The position numbers were made by a program, and so were the translations under genes. The notes under the pieces were generated by a model. That model was given only the letters and a program-made list of their open reading frames with translations. It searched no databases and was not told where the DNA came from. Below are positions 27,428-35,781 of a stretch of DNA of 64,000 nt, piece by piece. Source of the stretch: Thiobacillus sp. Lineage in GTDB: Bacteria; Pseudomonadota; Gammaproteobacteria; Burkholderiales; Thiobacillaceae. The first letter of the stretch is position 1. Each line of letters opens with the position of its first letter. The stretch spans positions 310,001 through 374,000 of the forward strand of contig NZ_JADMKC010000002.1 of assembly GCF_018780105.1 (NCBI RefSeq), in the 5' to 3' direction.

Positions 27428-28396
27428 TCAGATGCGATTGCGTACGTTGCGCCGTTTGTCTACTTGGCGGATCAGCGTATCGAACAGCGGCGCAGGCAGA
27501 AAACTGGCAAAAATGTATTTGGCGTCGCGCGCTTTCCAGTCGGCCTTGAGGAACGCGCGGCGGAACAGACGCCGCGACGAATCGGTGTCGCGTCGCCAGT
27601 GGCAGCGATAGGCCTCCGGCAGCAGCGAACCGTAGACCAGCGCGTCGCGCTTTTCGCGGCCGAGGTGGGCGACCGGCTCCGGGTGGCGGCGGACGAAGGT
27701 TTCGCGCACGGCGATGGCATCGAACACTTGCCGCCAGCGCGGAATATGTGCATTGCCGCGCGGGTAGCGGCGGTAAAACGCCAGTACCTCGGGCACGCGC
27801 ACCACGGTCGGCTGGGTGGCGAGCATGCGCAGCCACAGGTCATAATCCATTGCGGTGGGCAGGCGTTCCGAAAACCCGTTCAGCCGGTCGACCAGCTGGC
27901 GCCGCAGCAGCACACCGTTGATCGGCCAGGGGCAGGACTGCAGGAACAGCGCGGCGGCGTCGGACTCGACGTAATCGGGCGGCAGATAGGGTTGCGTATT
28001 GCCGGCCGCTTCGCCCACATTTTGCCAGCCGCAATAGGCCACATCGGCCAGGGTGTCGATCATGGCGGCATGCAGGCGTTCGAGGGCTTCGGGATGCCAG
28101 CGGTCGTCGGCGTCGAGAAACGCGATGAAGTTGCCGTGCGCATGTTCCAGCGCGTAATTGCGCGCGGCATAGGGGCCGCTGTTGGTCTGGTGCAAAAGCG
28201 TGATGCGGCCAGGGTGCGCAGCGGCCAAGCGCGCGACAATCTGGGCCGACGCGTCGGTCGAGCCATCGTCCACGACGATGAGCTCAAGCGGGGCGTAGCG
28301 CTGCTGCAGCACGCTTACGATCGCCTCCTCTACATAAGGCGCGGCGTTGTAGCAGGGCATGACTACCGAGATCAGCGCGGGGTCGAAGTGGTCCAT
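27428..28396 (-). CDS. GT2 family glycosyltransferase
   Basis: 322 residues. ISVVMPCYNAAPYVEEAIVS, LIVVDDGSTDASAQIV and NFIAFLDADDRWHPEALERL are standard GT2 motifs. It is visibly similar in design to the next upstream gene (28410-29333): both have a PCYNAAPY/PCHNAAAH opening, a YCGWQN block and LxFYR or LAFYHF near residue 220. They are likely diverged paralogues adding different sugars of one repeat unit. The gap from the upstream gene is 13 bases. Confidence 0.88.
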   Translation of the reverse strand: MDHFDPALISVVMPCYNAAPYVEEAIVSVLQQRYAPLELIVVDDGSTDASAQIVARLAAAHPGRITLLHQTNSGPYAARNYALEHAHGNFIAFLDADDRWHPEALERLHAAMIDTLADVAYCGWQNVGEAAGNTQPYLPPDYVESDAAALFLQSCPWPINGVLLRRQLVDRLNGFSERLPTAMDYDLWLRMLATQPTVVRVPEVLAFYRRYPRGNAHIPRWRQVFDAIAVRETFVRRHPEPVAHLGREKRDALVYGSLLPEAYRCHWRRDTDSSRRLFRRAFLKADWKARDAKYIFASFLPAPLFDTLIRQVDKRRNVRNRI

Positions 28397-28409
28397 CGGA
28401 TAGGTCGGT

Positions 28410-29333
28410 TTATGGGTCTCGTTGCCCGATCAGCCAGCGCTGCCAGGACTCGGGCAGCCAGGCGGGCAGCATGTATTTCCAGTCGCTGAGTGTGCCATAG
28501 CCGTGTTGCATTACGACACGAAAAATGCGCCGCGCGGCGGGTAAATCGCGTTGCCAGTAGCGGGCATAGCCGCGCTTGAGCAGTTCGCCGGTGGTCAGGG
28601 CGCGCCTGCGGGCGCGGCCGAGCTGGTCGCCGAAAGCCGGGTGAGAGGCGAGGTAGTGACGTTGCGTCTGCCAGAACTGCAGCGCGGCGCGGGCATGATC
28701 GGCCGAGGCCTGAACGCCGCCATGAAAATGGTAGAAGGCCAGCACCTCGGGCACCCGCACGATCGGTGCGGTGGTCGCCACGTTCAGCCACAGCGCGTAA
28801 TCCTCGGCGTTTTTCAGCAGCGGATCGAAACCGTTCGCGGCCAGTACCGCCTCGCGTTTGACCAGCGCGGCGTGGATCGGCCAGCGGCACCCGGCGAACA
28901 GGATTTCGGCCTTGTCGGCGGTTTCGTAGTCGGGCGGCACGAAAGGCTCGCCGCGGCCGCCCGCCACGCCCAGGTTTTGCCAGCCGCAATAGGCCAGCAC
29001 GGCCTCCGGTCGGTCATCCAGCGCGGCGGACAACCGCGCCAGACATTGCGCGTCCCAGCTGTCGTCCGCGTCCAGGAAGGCGATGTAACGTCCCTGAGCC
29101 AGGGCAATCCCGGCATTGCGCGCGGCACTGACGCCTTGGTTGGTCTGGGTATGGACGCGGATGCGCGGGTCGCTTTGCGTGCGCAACCAGGCCAGGGTCG
29201 AGTCGCTGGAACCATCGTCCACTGCGATGAGCTCCCAATCCGTAAACGTCTGCGCCAGCACGCTGCGTGTGCTGGCAGGCAAATGCGCCGCTGCATTGTG
29301 GCAGGGCATGATGACGGAAATGGCAGGGGACAT
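28410..29333 (-). CDS. GT2 family glycosyltransferase, paralogue of the downstream gene
   Basis: 307 residues. ISVIMPCHNAAAHLPASTRS, LIAVDDGSSDSTLAWL and RYIAFLDADDSWDAQCLARL define the GT-A catalytic domain. YCGWQNLGVAGG and PFVPPDYE also occur in nearly the same positions in the gene at 27428-28396, supporting tandem duplication followed by divergence. No membrane helix was seen. The nine-base spacing from the upstream deacetylase suggests one transcript. Confidence 0.88.
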   Translation of the reverse strand: MSPAISVIMPCHNAAAHLPASTRSVLAQTFTDWELIAVDDGSSDSTLAWLRTQSDPRIRVHTQTNQGVSAARNAGIALAQGRYIAFLDADDSWDAQCLARLSAALDDRPEAVLAYCGWQNLGVAGGRGEPFVPPDYETADKAEILFAGCRWPIHAALVKREAVLAANGFDPLLKNAEDYALWLNVATTAPIVRVPEVLAFYHFHGGVQASADHARAALQFWQTQRHYLASHPAFGDQLGRARRRALTTGELLKRGYARYWQRDLPAARRIFRVVMQHGYGTLSDWKYMLPAWLPESWQRWLIGQRDP

Positions 29334-29342
29334 CGGCCAGAT

Positions 29343-30137
29343 TCACACGCGACGCAGACGCCGTAACGCATAGCCCGCAATATCCCGCCAGGCCACATCG
29401 TGGCTGCCGAAATAGAGTTTGCGTGCGAAGCTACCAAGGGTGTCGGTATTGAAAACGGTGAGGCGCCGCAAGCGGTAGGGATCCTTGTCGCGCAATGCCC
29501 AGCCCGTTCGGGTGGTGCAGCTTGCAGCATAGCCGGCTTGTTTGACCGCATTGGCACAGCGCTCGTCCCATGCGCCGTATGGGTAGGCGAAACTGCTGAC
29601 CGGGTGGCCGAGCATCGATTCGAGCGAGGCTTTGGATTCGCTGAGTTCCCGCATCAGGCGTTCATCGTCGGCATCGGGAAGGCGCGCATGGCTGACCGTA
29701 TGGGAACCAATCTCCATGCCGTTTTCCCGCATCTCGCACAACTCGGCGGAATTCAGCAGGCGATCCCCAGGGCGGCCGTCGGCAGGCCATCGCGGCGACT
29801 GCCCGACCGAGCCGGAGACGATGAACCAGGTGGCGCGCATGCCGCGTTTCTGCAGTTCTTCGCAGGCAGCAAGGTTGTCTACATAGCCATCATCGAAGGT
29901 GATGACGGCGGTGCGCCCGTTCCATTTCTTCGCTGGCGCGTCCACCAGTTCCTCCATGGTCGGCGTGGCATAGCCTTCGGTGGCCAGAAAATCGAGTTGC
30001 TCGCGGAAGCGTTGCATGGAAACTGCCCACGGCCAGTCAGGCGTTCCCTTGCCGGGCTGCACAGCGTGATACATCAGCATGACCGGGCCGTGCTGGCCTG
30101 CGTTGCGGTGCAGGGCCCGGGAAACGGGATCAAGCAT
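29343..30137 (-). CDS. NodB-type polysaccharide deacetylase
   Basis: 264 residues with a complete NodB domain. AVITFDDGYVDN (TFDDGY at 80-85) provides the catalytic base and metal Asp, GSHTVSH the H146 and H150 metal ligands, and FAYPYGAWDE the third motif. The family removes N- or O-acetyl groups from sugars. No clear signal peptide is present, so action may be cytoplasmic on lipid-linked intermediates, unless the N terminus is misassigned. It sits three bases downstream of the GH99-like gene, in a glycan assembly cluster. Confidence 0.86.
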   Translation of the reverse strand: MLDPVSRALHRNAGQHGPVMLMYHAVQPGKGTPDWPWAVSMQRFREQLDFLATEGYATPTMEELVDAPAKKWNGRTAVITFDDGYVDNLAACEELQKRGMRATWFIVSGSVGQSPRWPADGRPGDRLLNSAELCEMRENGMEIGSHTVSHARLPDADDERLMRELSESKASLESMLGHPVSSFAYPYGAWDERCANAVKQAGYAASCTTRTGWALRDKDPYRLRRLTVFNTDTLGSFARKLYFGSHDVAWRDIAGYALRRLRRV

Positions 30138-30140
30138 GGA

Positions 30141-31217
30141 TCAGGCGTTATCGAGTTGAGTCAGCCGGTTTTTGACGACTTCCAGATAGGCGTGACCATA
30201 CTGGAGGTCGGGTTCCAGGTGATTGCCTTCGGCCCATTCGTTCCACGACTTGATGAACACAATTTGCTGGTCTGCCGGCAGGCGCTGGGCATTGCGCAAG
30301 CAAGCGTCGAAATGCTGGGCGAACAATGCCGGCGTTGAGTTTTGCATGATCAGGCCATTGAGGCGTGAGCGCGGGGTGTTGTCCCAGTTGGGAATGGCGC
30401 AGGGAAACTCGACGTAACCGGGCTGTTCCTTGCGGGTGAGGGTGGGATAAATGTCGGCGTACTGATGGATGGTCAGTTCATATTTGTGCCGCATCTGGCC
30501 GATTTTGAGCAGCGGGTGTCGCCACGTCACATTGGGTTTTTTGGGGGGCAGCTTTTGCAATATGGCGGCGTCAAAACCGTCTGCTTGCGGTTTCCATTGG
30601 TCGTTGTGGTTGATGCCGACGAAATAAAAGCCGGGCAAGCCCGCAGCTTGCGCCCACTCGGTCCACAGCCGGATGAATGCTTGGGCATCGGGCAGCTCGG
30701 TGGGGCGATACACCACGAACAGGGGTTTGCCCTGCACCCGGATATAGCGCGGATCGGAAAAAGCGGGAAGCAGTGCGTCGAAGTGCGCGCGGTAGTCGGC
30801 TTCGCCCGGATAGGTCTGCTCGATCAGGACTTTGTTGGGCGCCCCGTGCCAGATGCCGGTCCAGGTCTGGTTGGCCCAGCACAGGCAGAACGGCATGTCG
30901 GGCTGTCTGGAGTCGATCACTTCGTTAAACGGACGCTCCAGAAGACGCTTCCCGCCGAACCAGTAGTGGTAATAACAGAAACCCGTAATGCCATATTCCT
31001 TGGCCAGGCTGGCCTGAGCCTGACGGCTCTCGGCGCAGCGCAGGTCGTAAAATCCCAAGTCGGCAGGTACATGCGGTTGCTCGTGGCCCTTGAACAGGGG
31101 TTTGGCTTTGGCCGTGTTGGTCCATTCAGTGAATCCCTTACCCCACCAGATATCATTTTCCGGGATGGGATGGAACTGCGGCAGATAAAAAGCGATGGTC
31201 GAAATTGGGTTGGTCAT
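30141..31217 (-). CDS. GH99-like (WbsX-type) protein of a glycan cluster
   Basis: 358 residues without signal peptide. STIAFYLPQFHPIPENDIWW, GKGFTEWTNT, GFCYYHYWFGGKRLLERP, FCLCWANQTWT and FIKSWNEWAEGNHLEPD are the conserved blocks of the WbsX/glycosyltransferase-associated GH99-like family found in O-antigen and EPS clusters. True GH99 enzymes are endo-mannosidases; the function of the WbsX branch is not established, and a cytoplasmic glycosyltransferase-associated role is usual. Its ATG overlaps the flippase stop by four bases. Confidence 0.85.
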   Translation of the reverse strand: MTNPISTIAFYLPQFHPIPENDIWWGKGFTEWTNTAKAKPLFKGHEQPHVPADLGFYDLRCAESRQAQASLAKEYGITGFCYYHYWFGGKRLLERPFNEVIDSRQPDMPFCLCWANQTWTGIWHGAPNKVLIEQTYPGEADYRAHFDALLPAFSDPRYIRVQGKPLFVVYRPTELPDAQAFIRLWTEWAQAAGLPGFYFVGINHNDQWKPQADGFDAAILQKLPPKKPNVTWRHPLLKIGQMRHKYELTIHQYADIYPTLTRKEQPGYVEFPCAIPNWDNTPRSRLNGLIMQNSTPALFAQHFDACLRNAQRLPADQQIVFIKSWNEWAEGNHLEPDLQYGHAYLEVVKNRLTQLDNA

Positions 31218-32692
31218 GTTTTTTTGTTTCCTGCGAACGTGAGGCGGCCCCAGAGCAGGCCCAGCATTTTTCGGCTTTCGTGCCGCATGGCTTCAAAGGG
31301 TGAATACAGGCCGCTCAGAATCACGATCAGCCCGGCAGCTGTGCCATAAAAGGCCAGTGTCAGGAAGTCTCCGTTGATGAAGCGGCCGGCTAGTTCGCCG
31401 AGCAGCACCAGCGCGGCGAGCAGTCCGGCCGCATGAGCCGCCGCCGGCATCACCGCCTTCGCGATATCCAGCCATCCGATCCGGGTGGCTCGGCAGGCAA
31501 TGGTCGTAATGTAAATCATGCCAAAGAACTGCGAGGCTACCAGCACCCAGGCGGCCCCGTTGATGCCATAGGGGGTGGCGATGAGCATACCCAGAATCAA
31601 AATGACCAGGTTGATCACCTGCATCACCAGTTCTTTGCCCAGCAGATTCAGGGCAGCCAGCAACGCGCCTGCAGGATGACCGATCGACATGAAAAAACCG
31701 GCAAAAACAAGAATGGACAGGGGTTCGGCGGAAGGGAGCCAGTTTGCGCCGTAGAAAAACCGGATGGCTTCGGGTGCCAGCCAGAACAGCAGAATGTAAA
31801 TCGGGTAGGTGTACAGACATCCGAGCTGGATGCTTTGCAGGTAGAGGTAACGGACACGATCGGGGTTGTCGGCCGATTGCGCAATGGCCCGGAAAACCGG
31901 CTCGTATGCCGATCCGCTCACCATGTTGAAAGGCATGTAGGCCAGACTTCTGGCCTTGTTGAATAAGCCTACCGCGGCGGCATCGCCGGTGCGCGACAAC
32001 ACAAACGTCGCCACCTGCCCCTGGATGTAGCCGACCACATTGTTCGAGGTGGCCAGCAGGCCATAGCGCATCAGATCGCGAGCGCGTGCAAAATCAAAGT
32101 TGATTCCCGGGAGCCAGCGCGCATACCAGGCAAACTGCAGCGCCCCCGTGATTGCGCTGAAAAGCCCAGCCAGGATCAAGCTCCATGGACCGTAGCCCAG
32201 ATAAGCCAGGCTCAGGGCAATGCTGTTGTACACCACCAGACCGGTCAGCTGGGTCGCGGTTTTAGCCTTGAAGCGCATGTCCCGGTGCAGCATGTTGCTG
32301 GGTACGTTGACAAACGGCCGAACCAGAAAGGACAGCGCGGCAACCCGCAGCAGGTCGGCATATTCCGGGTTGGCGTACCAGCGACCAAACCAGGGCGCGA
32401 TGGCAAAGAAGAACCCGACGATCACCAGTCCGATCAGAAATTGCACCGTAAACAACAAATCGTAATCGCGCTTGCTGGCTTCTTTGGCACGGACCAGGGC
32501 TTGCCCCATGCCGCCGCCAGCCACAAAGCCCGCGAGATTGGTGAAGATCAGAATGGTCGCAACCGTGCCGAATTCGGCAGGCATCATCAGACGCGCAAGA
32601 ATCAATCCCAGTGCAAAATTGATGATCTGGCTGCCGGTATTGCCGATAAATACCCACTTGGCGCCGTGGCGGATCGAGTTTCCAAGACTCAT
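31214..32692 (-). CDS. Wzx-like lipid-linked oligosaccharide flippase
   Basis: 492 residues with about twelve to fourteen membrane helices. GAKWVFIGNTGSQIINFALG followed by LARLMMPAEFGTVATILIF is typical of the MOP/MATE-like polysaccharide transporters (Wzx, WzxC type). It should carry the undecaprenyl-diphosphate repeat unit made by the cluster to the periplasm. Together with the many glycosyltransferases, it argues that the minus-strand cluster builds its own glycan rather than only modifying the XrtA-type EPS. No dedicated Wzy-like gene other than the plus-strand O-ligase is in the window. Confidence 0.87.
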   Translation of the reverse strand: MSLGNSIRHGAKWVFIGNTGSQIINFALGLILARLMMPAEFGTVATILIFTNLAGFVAGGGMGQALVRAKEASKRDYDLLFTVQFLIGLVIVGFFFAIAPWFGRWYANPEYADLLRVAALSFLVRPFVNVPSNMLHRDMRFKAKTATQLTGLVVYNSIALSLAYLGYGPWSLILAGLFSAITGALQFAWYARWLPGINFDFARARDLMRYGLLATSNNVVGYIQGQVATFVLSRTGDAAAVGLFNKARSLAYMPFNMVSGSAYEPVFRAIAQSADNPDRVRYLYLQSIQLGCLYTYPIYILLFWLAPEAIRFFYGANWLPSAEPLSILVFAGFFMSIGHPAGALLAALNLLGKELVMQVINLVILILGMLIATPYGINGAAWVLVASQFFGMIYITTIACRATRIGWLDIAKAVMPAAAHAAGLLAALVLLGELAGRFINGDFLTLAFYGTAAGLIVILSGLYSPFEAMRHESRKMLGLLWGRLTFAGNKKT

Positions 32693-32759
32693 GGTTTGCT
32701 TCGCATGGGTTGGCTTTCTGTGGGCTTCGCTACGGAATGCAGTACGCGCTTCGGGTGGG

Positions 32760-33665
32760 TCAATGGCTTCTCCCCATCCAGCGCTTGATCGGCACAGTCA
32801 GTTGCGCAATACCCGGTAGCCGCTTCAGTTTTCGCAGAATCAGACTGTCGATGCGGGCATTGGGGCGAAAGTGATTGCGATCGAGCCGGTCGAACTGGCT
32901 GTTTTCAGGCACGGCGTAGCGTTGCCGCATGCGTTGGATGGCTGTCATGGATTCGGCGAGATTATGTTCGATGTAGTCGATTTGTCCGCTCCAGGAAATA
33001 TCGTTGCCGATATGGAACGTGAGCGGTATGTCATTTACGCGTTGCATGCGAAATCCGCTGGCTGCATCCAGCGCCATGAACATCAGGTAATCGAAATGTG
33101 CGGCGCCGATGCAGCAGCGCCCCAAATCCAGTTGTGAAACGTAAGCCATGGGGAACACGAAACAATCGAAACCGTAGGCGACGTCACCCGGCTCATCATA
33201 CATGTCTGGAAGCTGGTCAATTCCGGTGTAGTGTCCCGGGATGTTTCGCCTGTAGATGATGAAAGGCGTTTCGCTGTCGAATCGTTCTTCGATCAGCGTG
33301 CGCAACTGGGCATAAAAATCGGGCTGAAGCACGATATCCATGTTGGTATAAATCAGGTGACTGCTGGTGCCTGATGTCGAACCTGCCTTGAGGATGTCGG
33401 CAATCAAAGGGAACGGTCGCCAGGGGTGCAGCGCGCGGATATCCTGTACGGTTTGGTGCAAATGGCCGCCGAACTTCGCCGGAGCTGCGATGGCGGCCTC
33501 CTCCCCTGGCAGGATCACCGCGTTGATTTCAACCTTGACGCCGGCTTGTCGGGCGCGCTCGTAAGCAATGCCCAGGCTGGCATAGGTGATGCGGCTGGCG
33601 ATGCCATGTTTGGTGTTCGGCTCGCAGACAAAAGGGTTGATGATGTGGGTGAACGAAACGGGCAT
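32760..33665 (-). CDS. Unrecognised cytoplasmic protein of the glycan cluster, possibly GT-A-like
   Basis: 301 residues with no signal or membrane helix. FTHIINPFVCEPNTKHGIAS begins the protein. SHLIYTNMDIVLQPDFYAQL near residue 105 resembles the metal-binding strand of GT-A transferases, with NMD in place of DxD. CFVFPMAYVSQLDLGRCCIG and IPLTFHIGNDISW are further conserved-looking blocks. The C terminus is basic. It lies between the methyltransferase and flippase genes with spacings of 54 and 67 bases. Glycosyltransferase is a guess from context and one motif; no family was recognised. Confidence 0.55.
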   Translation of the reverse strand: MPVSFTHIINPFVCEPNTKHGIASRITYASLGIAYERARQAGVKVEINAVILPGEEAAIAAPAKFGGHLHQTVQDIRALHPWRPFPLIADILKAGSTSGTSSHLIYTNMDIVLQPDFYAQLRTLIEERFDSETPFIIYRRNIPGHYTGIDQLPDMYDEPGDVAYGFDCFVFPMAYVSQLDLGRCCIGAAHFDYLMFMALDAASGFRMQRVNDIPLTFHIGNDISWSGQIDYIEHNLAESMTAIQRMRQRYAVPENSQFDRLDRNHFRPNARIDSLILRKLKRLPGIAQLTVPIKRWMGRSH

Positions 33666-33719
33666 GCAAACGGCTCAGTGGGGTGGGGGCGTGGCATCAG
33701 TACTTCGACTCAGCAAATA

Positions 33720-34544
33720 TCATGCCTGCGGGGGGAGGGACCGCTTGCGAATGAGGGTCTGGTCTTTGCTGCGCCGGGAGCCCAGGCGAAAGGCCGCAAA
33801 TAGCGCGATGGGAACCACCAGCAATTTGTTGCTGGCCAGCTTGAGTTTCCAGGTGGGCAAGGCTTGCTTCGAGAAAACGTGTATCCGGCCTAGAGGGTAG
33901 TAGTGCAAGCCCAGCTTGCTGGCCAGAAGCGATAAGCCCTTGCGCGAGAAAAAGGCAATATGCTGCCCTGTGTCGAAAGAATAATAGCCCCATTGATCGG
34001 GCGCGGGCGGGGTATTGTCGGGGAAGACTTCCGTTGTGAAAAGCAGGGTGTCCGACTGATATTCGAGCAGACTTTGTCGAATAAAATCGAGCGGATCAGT
34101 CGTGTGTTCCAGCACTTCGACGGCACTGATGGCAACGCAGGCGCCCTGCCGCGTAGCGGCCTCAAACCCCCGGGCAAACAGGTTGAGCGCATAGGGGTCG
34201 GACCAGTAGTAATCGAATCCAAGATCCCGCATCAGCCGCGTCAACAAGCCATATCCACCCGCCACGTCAACGTATTGACCGTTCCCTCTCTCCTCCAGCA
34301 CCAGATAGTTGATTGCGGCAAGCCGCAATGCAGTGAAAATATTCCGCACCGCAATATCCGTGTCCGACCGCACGATGGCATCCGAATAAGCCTCATCCAG
34401 CCATGTTGGCTGGTCGACAAAGATGTGGTCACACTCAACACAATAGTGGAAGTTCGCCGCGTATTTGTTGAGCAGGGTGGCGTTGAACAGGGTGCTGGTT
34501 TGGGAGTGACAAATGCGGCACTCATCCTTTTCTCTTGCGGGCAC
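33720..34544 (-). CDS. Class I SAM-dependent methyltransferase with N-terminal zinc-binding motif
   Basis: 274 residues from a GTG start at 34544 that shares one base with the upstream stop (TAGTG). An N-terminal C-x2-C (CRIC) and a second C-x2-C (YCVEC) about 25 residues later likely bind zinc, as in sugar C-methyltransferase-like proteins. YVDVAGGYGLLTRLMRDLGF is SAM motif I in a variant form, and AVEVLEHTTDPLDFI resembles the usual motif III. FFSRKGLSLLASKLGLHYY follows. It presumably methylates a sugar or nucleotide-sugar. Tight coupling with the PP-loop gene suggests consecutive steps. Confidence 0.75.
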   Translation of the reverse strand: MPAREKDECRICHSQTSTLFNATLLNKYAANFHYCVECDHIFVDQPTWLDEAYSDAIVRSDTDIAVRNIFTALRLAAINYLVLEERGNGQYVDVAGGYGLLTRLMRDLGFDYYWSDPYALNLFARGFEAATRQGACVAISAVEVLEHTTDPLDFIRQSLLEYQSDTLLFTTEVFPDNTPPAPDQWGYYSFDTGQHIAFFSRKGLSLLASKLGLHYYPLGRIHVFSKQALPTWKLKLASNKLLVVPIALFAAFRLGSRRSKDQTLIRKRSLPPQA

Positions 34545-35746
34545 TAGTTTCTTCCCAGTATTTTTTTGACGATAGGCCGCAAGTAATTGAGCCTCAGCTT
34601 GTGCTCGGCCCGGAACAGCCAGACTTTGTGCTTGATGATCGCCGTCAAGTCCTGGCGTCCCATCGCTTCAAGTGGTGCCAGCACTTCACGATAGAGCTCC
34701 AGTTCGGCATACGTCTTGATGGGGATGGCTTTCAGCAATTGGGGGGATATGTCATTGCTGGGGAAAGCGGTGGTCTGGGCGAGCTGGCCACAAGCCATGA
34801 ACGCGAGCATGGTGCGAACGCATTTCAAACAGCGCCCGCAATTTAGATGGCCTTCCGGGATGGCAGCTGAGTCCCAGCACACCCTTAGGGCGTTCAATAC
34901 GCCGGGTTGGGTGGACAGGAAGCGTACTTTTTCCACGCGGCTGAACTGTTCCATGTCACCAGCGATGATCTCAAGAAAGTCCGCACCAAAATAGCTGTTC
35001 AGCCAAGGATGCGAACCATGGGGATGAGGGATGTGTTCCACTGAATAGTCTGGGGCGATGATGCACCGGTAAATGCGCGAACTCGCAGCGTGGGCGATGG
35101 CCGCCAGCAGGGAAGCGTGTTGCCACCCGCCATAGAGCCGCCAGCTCATGGCCAGATTCCTCAAGTTGACTTTGACCGTGACCAGTTCTACCCCCAGTTC
35201 CTGACACAGGACAGAAAGCTTTTCGATGCCGAGGTTCCATACATCGAGCCGATTCGGTTTGTTGGGGTCGCCGACGTCGAGGCCATGGACGAAGAAAGCG
35301 ACGCTTACCCTCCGCGGGTCGCCCATCGGGTATTGCGTGGCATTCCAGTACAGGGCCGACAATGAGTCTACGCCACCAGACAGGAATAGCGCGGTGCTGG
35401 CTTTGGACGGGTCCGGCAAGGGGTGCACCGCTGCAGGTGCCACGATCTTAACGGGTTGTAGCGGACTTTGATGCCAACGCTTCAGTAGCCGCATGGCGAT
35501 GGTGAGCCGGGATTTAAGTTGCGGGTCCACGCCACCGTCGATTTCCATCCGGGTCTCGCCGTTCCACATGGCGGCCATGGCGGTTCCTACCATGAAGGCA
35601 TTGGGGTCAGGGCGAATCCAGCCGGCCTGTTTGGCCGGTACGGAGATGAAAATGGTTTCCTGCAGTGGTCGGGACTCCAATGTCACGTCAGCCTGCACGC
35701 GATACTGGTTGCCTTCATGCATTTCTTGAATATTGCGAATCAACAT
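34544..35746 (-). CDS. PP-loop ATP pyrophosphatase-type enzyme with C-terminal CxxC-like cluster
   Basis: 400 residues. ALFLSGGVDSLSALYW places the PP-loop SGGVDS at 123-128; CGRCLKC at 303-309 is a likely metal site, as in QueC- and WbpG-like enzymes. The first 110 residues form an unassigned domain. PP-loop enzymes adenylate a carboxylate or amide and add nitrogen or sulfur. In a glycan cluster the likely result is an amidino, amido or thio-modified sugar or acid. GGGAGAG lies before the ATG. It is neither a clear WbpG nor QueC by length and layout. No glutaminase partner (HisH-like) is nearby. Confidence 0.7.
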   Translation of the reverse strand: MLIRNIQEMHEGNQYRVQADVTLESRPLQETIFISVPAKQAGWIRPDPNAFMVGTAMAAMWNGETRMEIDGGVDPQLKSRLTIAMRLLKRWHQSPLQPVKIVAPAAVHPLPDPSKASTALFLSGGVDSLSALYWNATQYPMGDPRRVSVAFFVHGLDVGDPNKPNRLDVWNLGIEKLSVLCQELGVELVTVKVNLRNLAMSWRLYGGWQHASLLAAIAHAASSRIYRCIIAPDYSVEHIPHPHGSHPWLNSYFGADFLEIIAGDMEQFSRVEKVRFLSTQPGVLNALRVCWDSAAIPEGHLNCGRCLKCVRTMLAFMACGQLAQTTAFPSNDISPQLLKAIPIKTYAELELYREVLAPLEAMGRQDLTAIIKHKVWLFRAEHKLRLNYLRPIVKKILGRN

Positions 35747-35781
35747 CTTCAGACTCTCCCTTTATTGATTCTGCATAGCCA

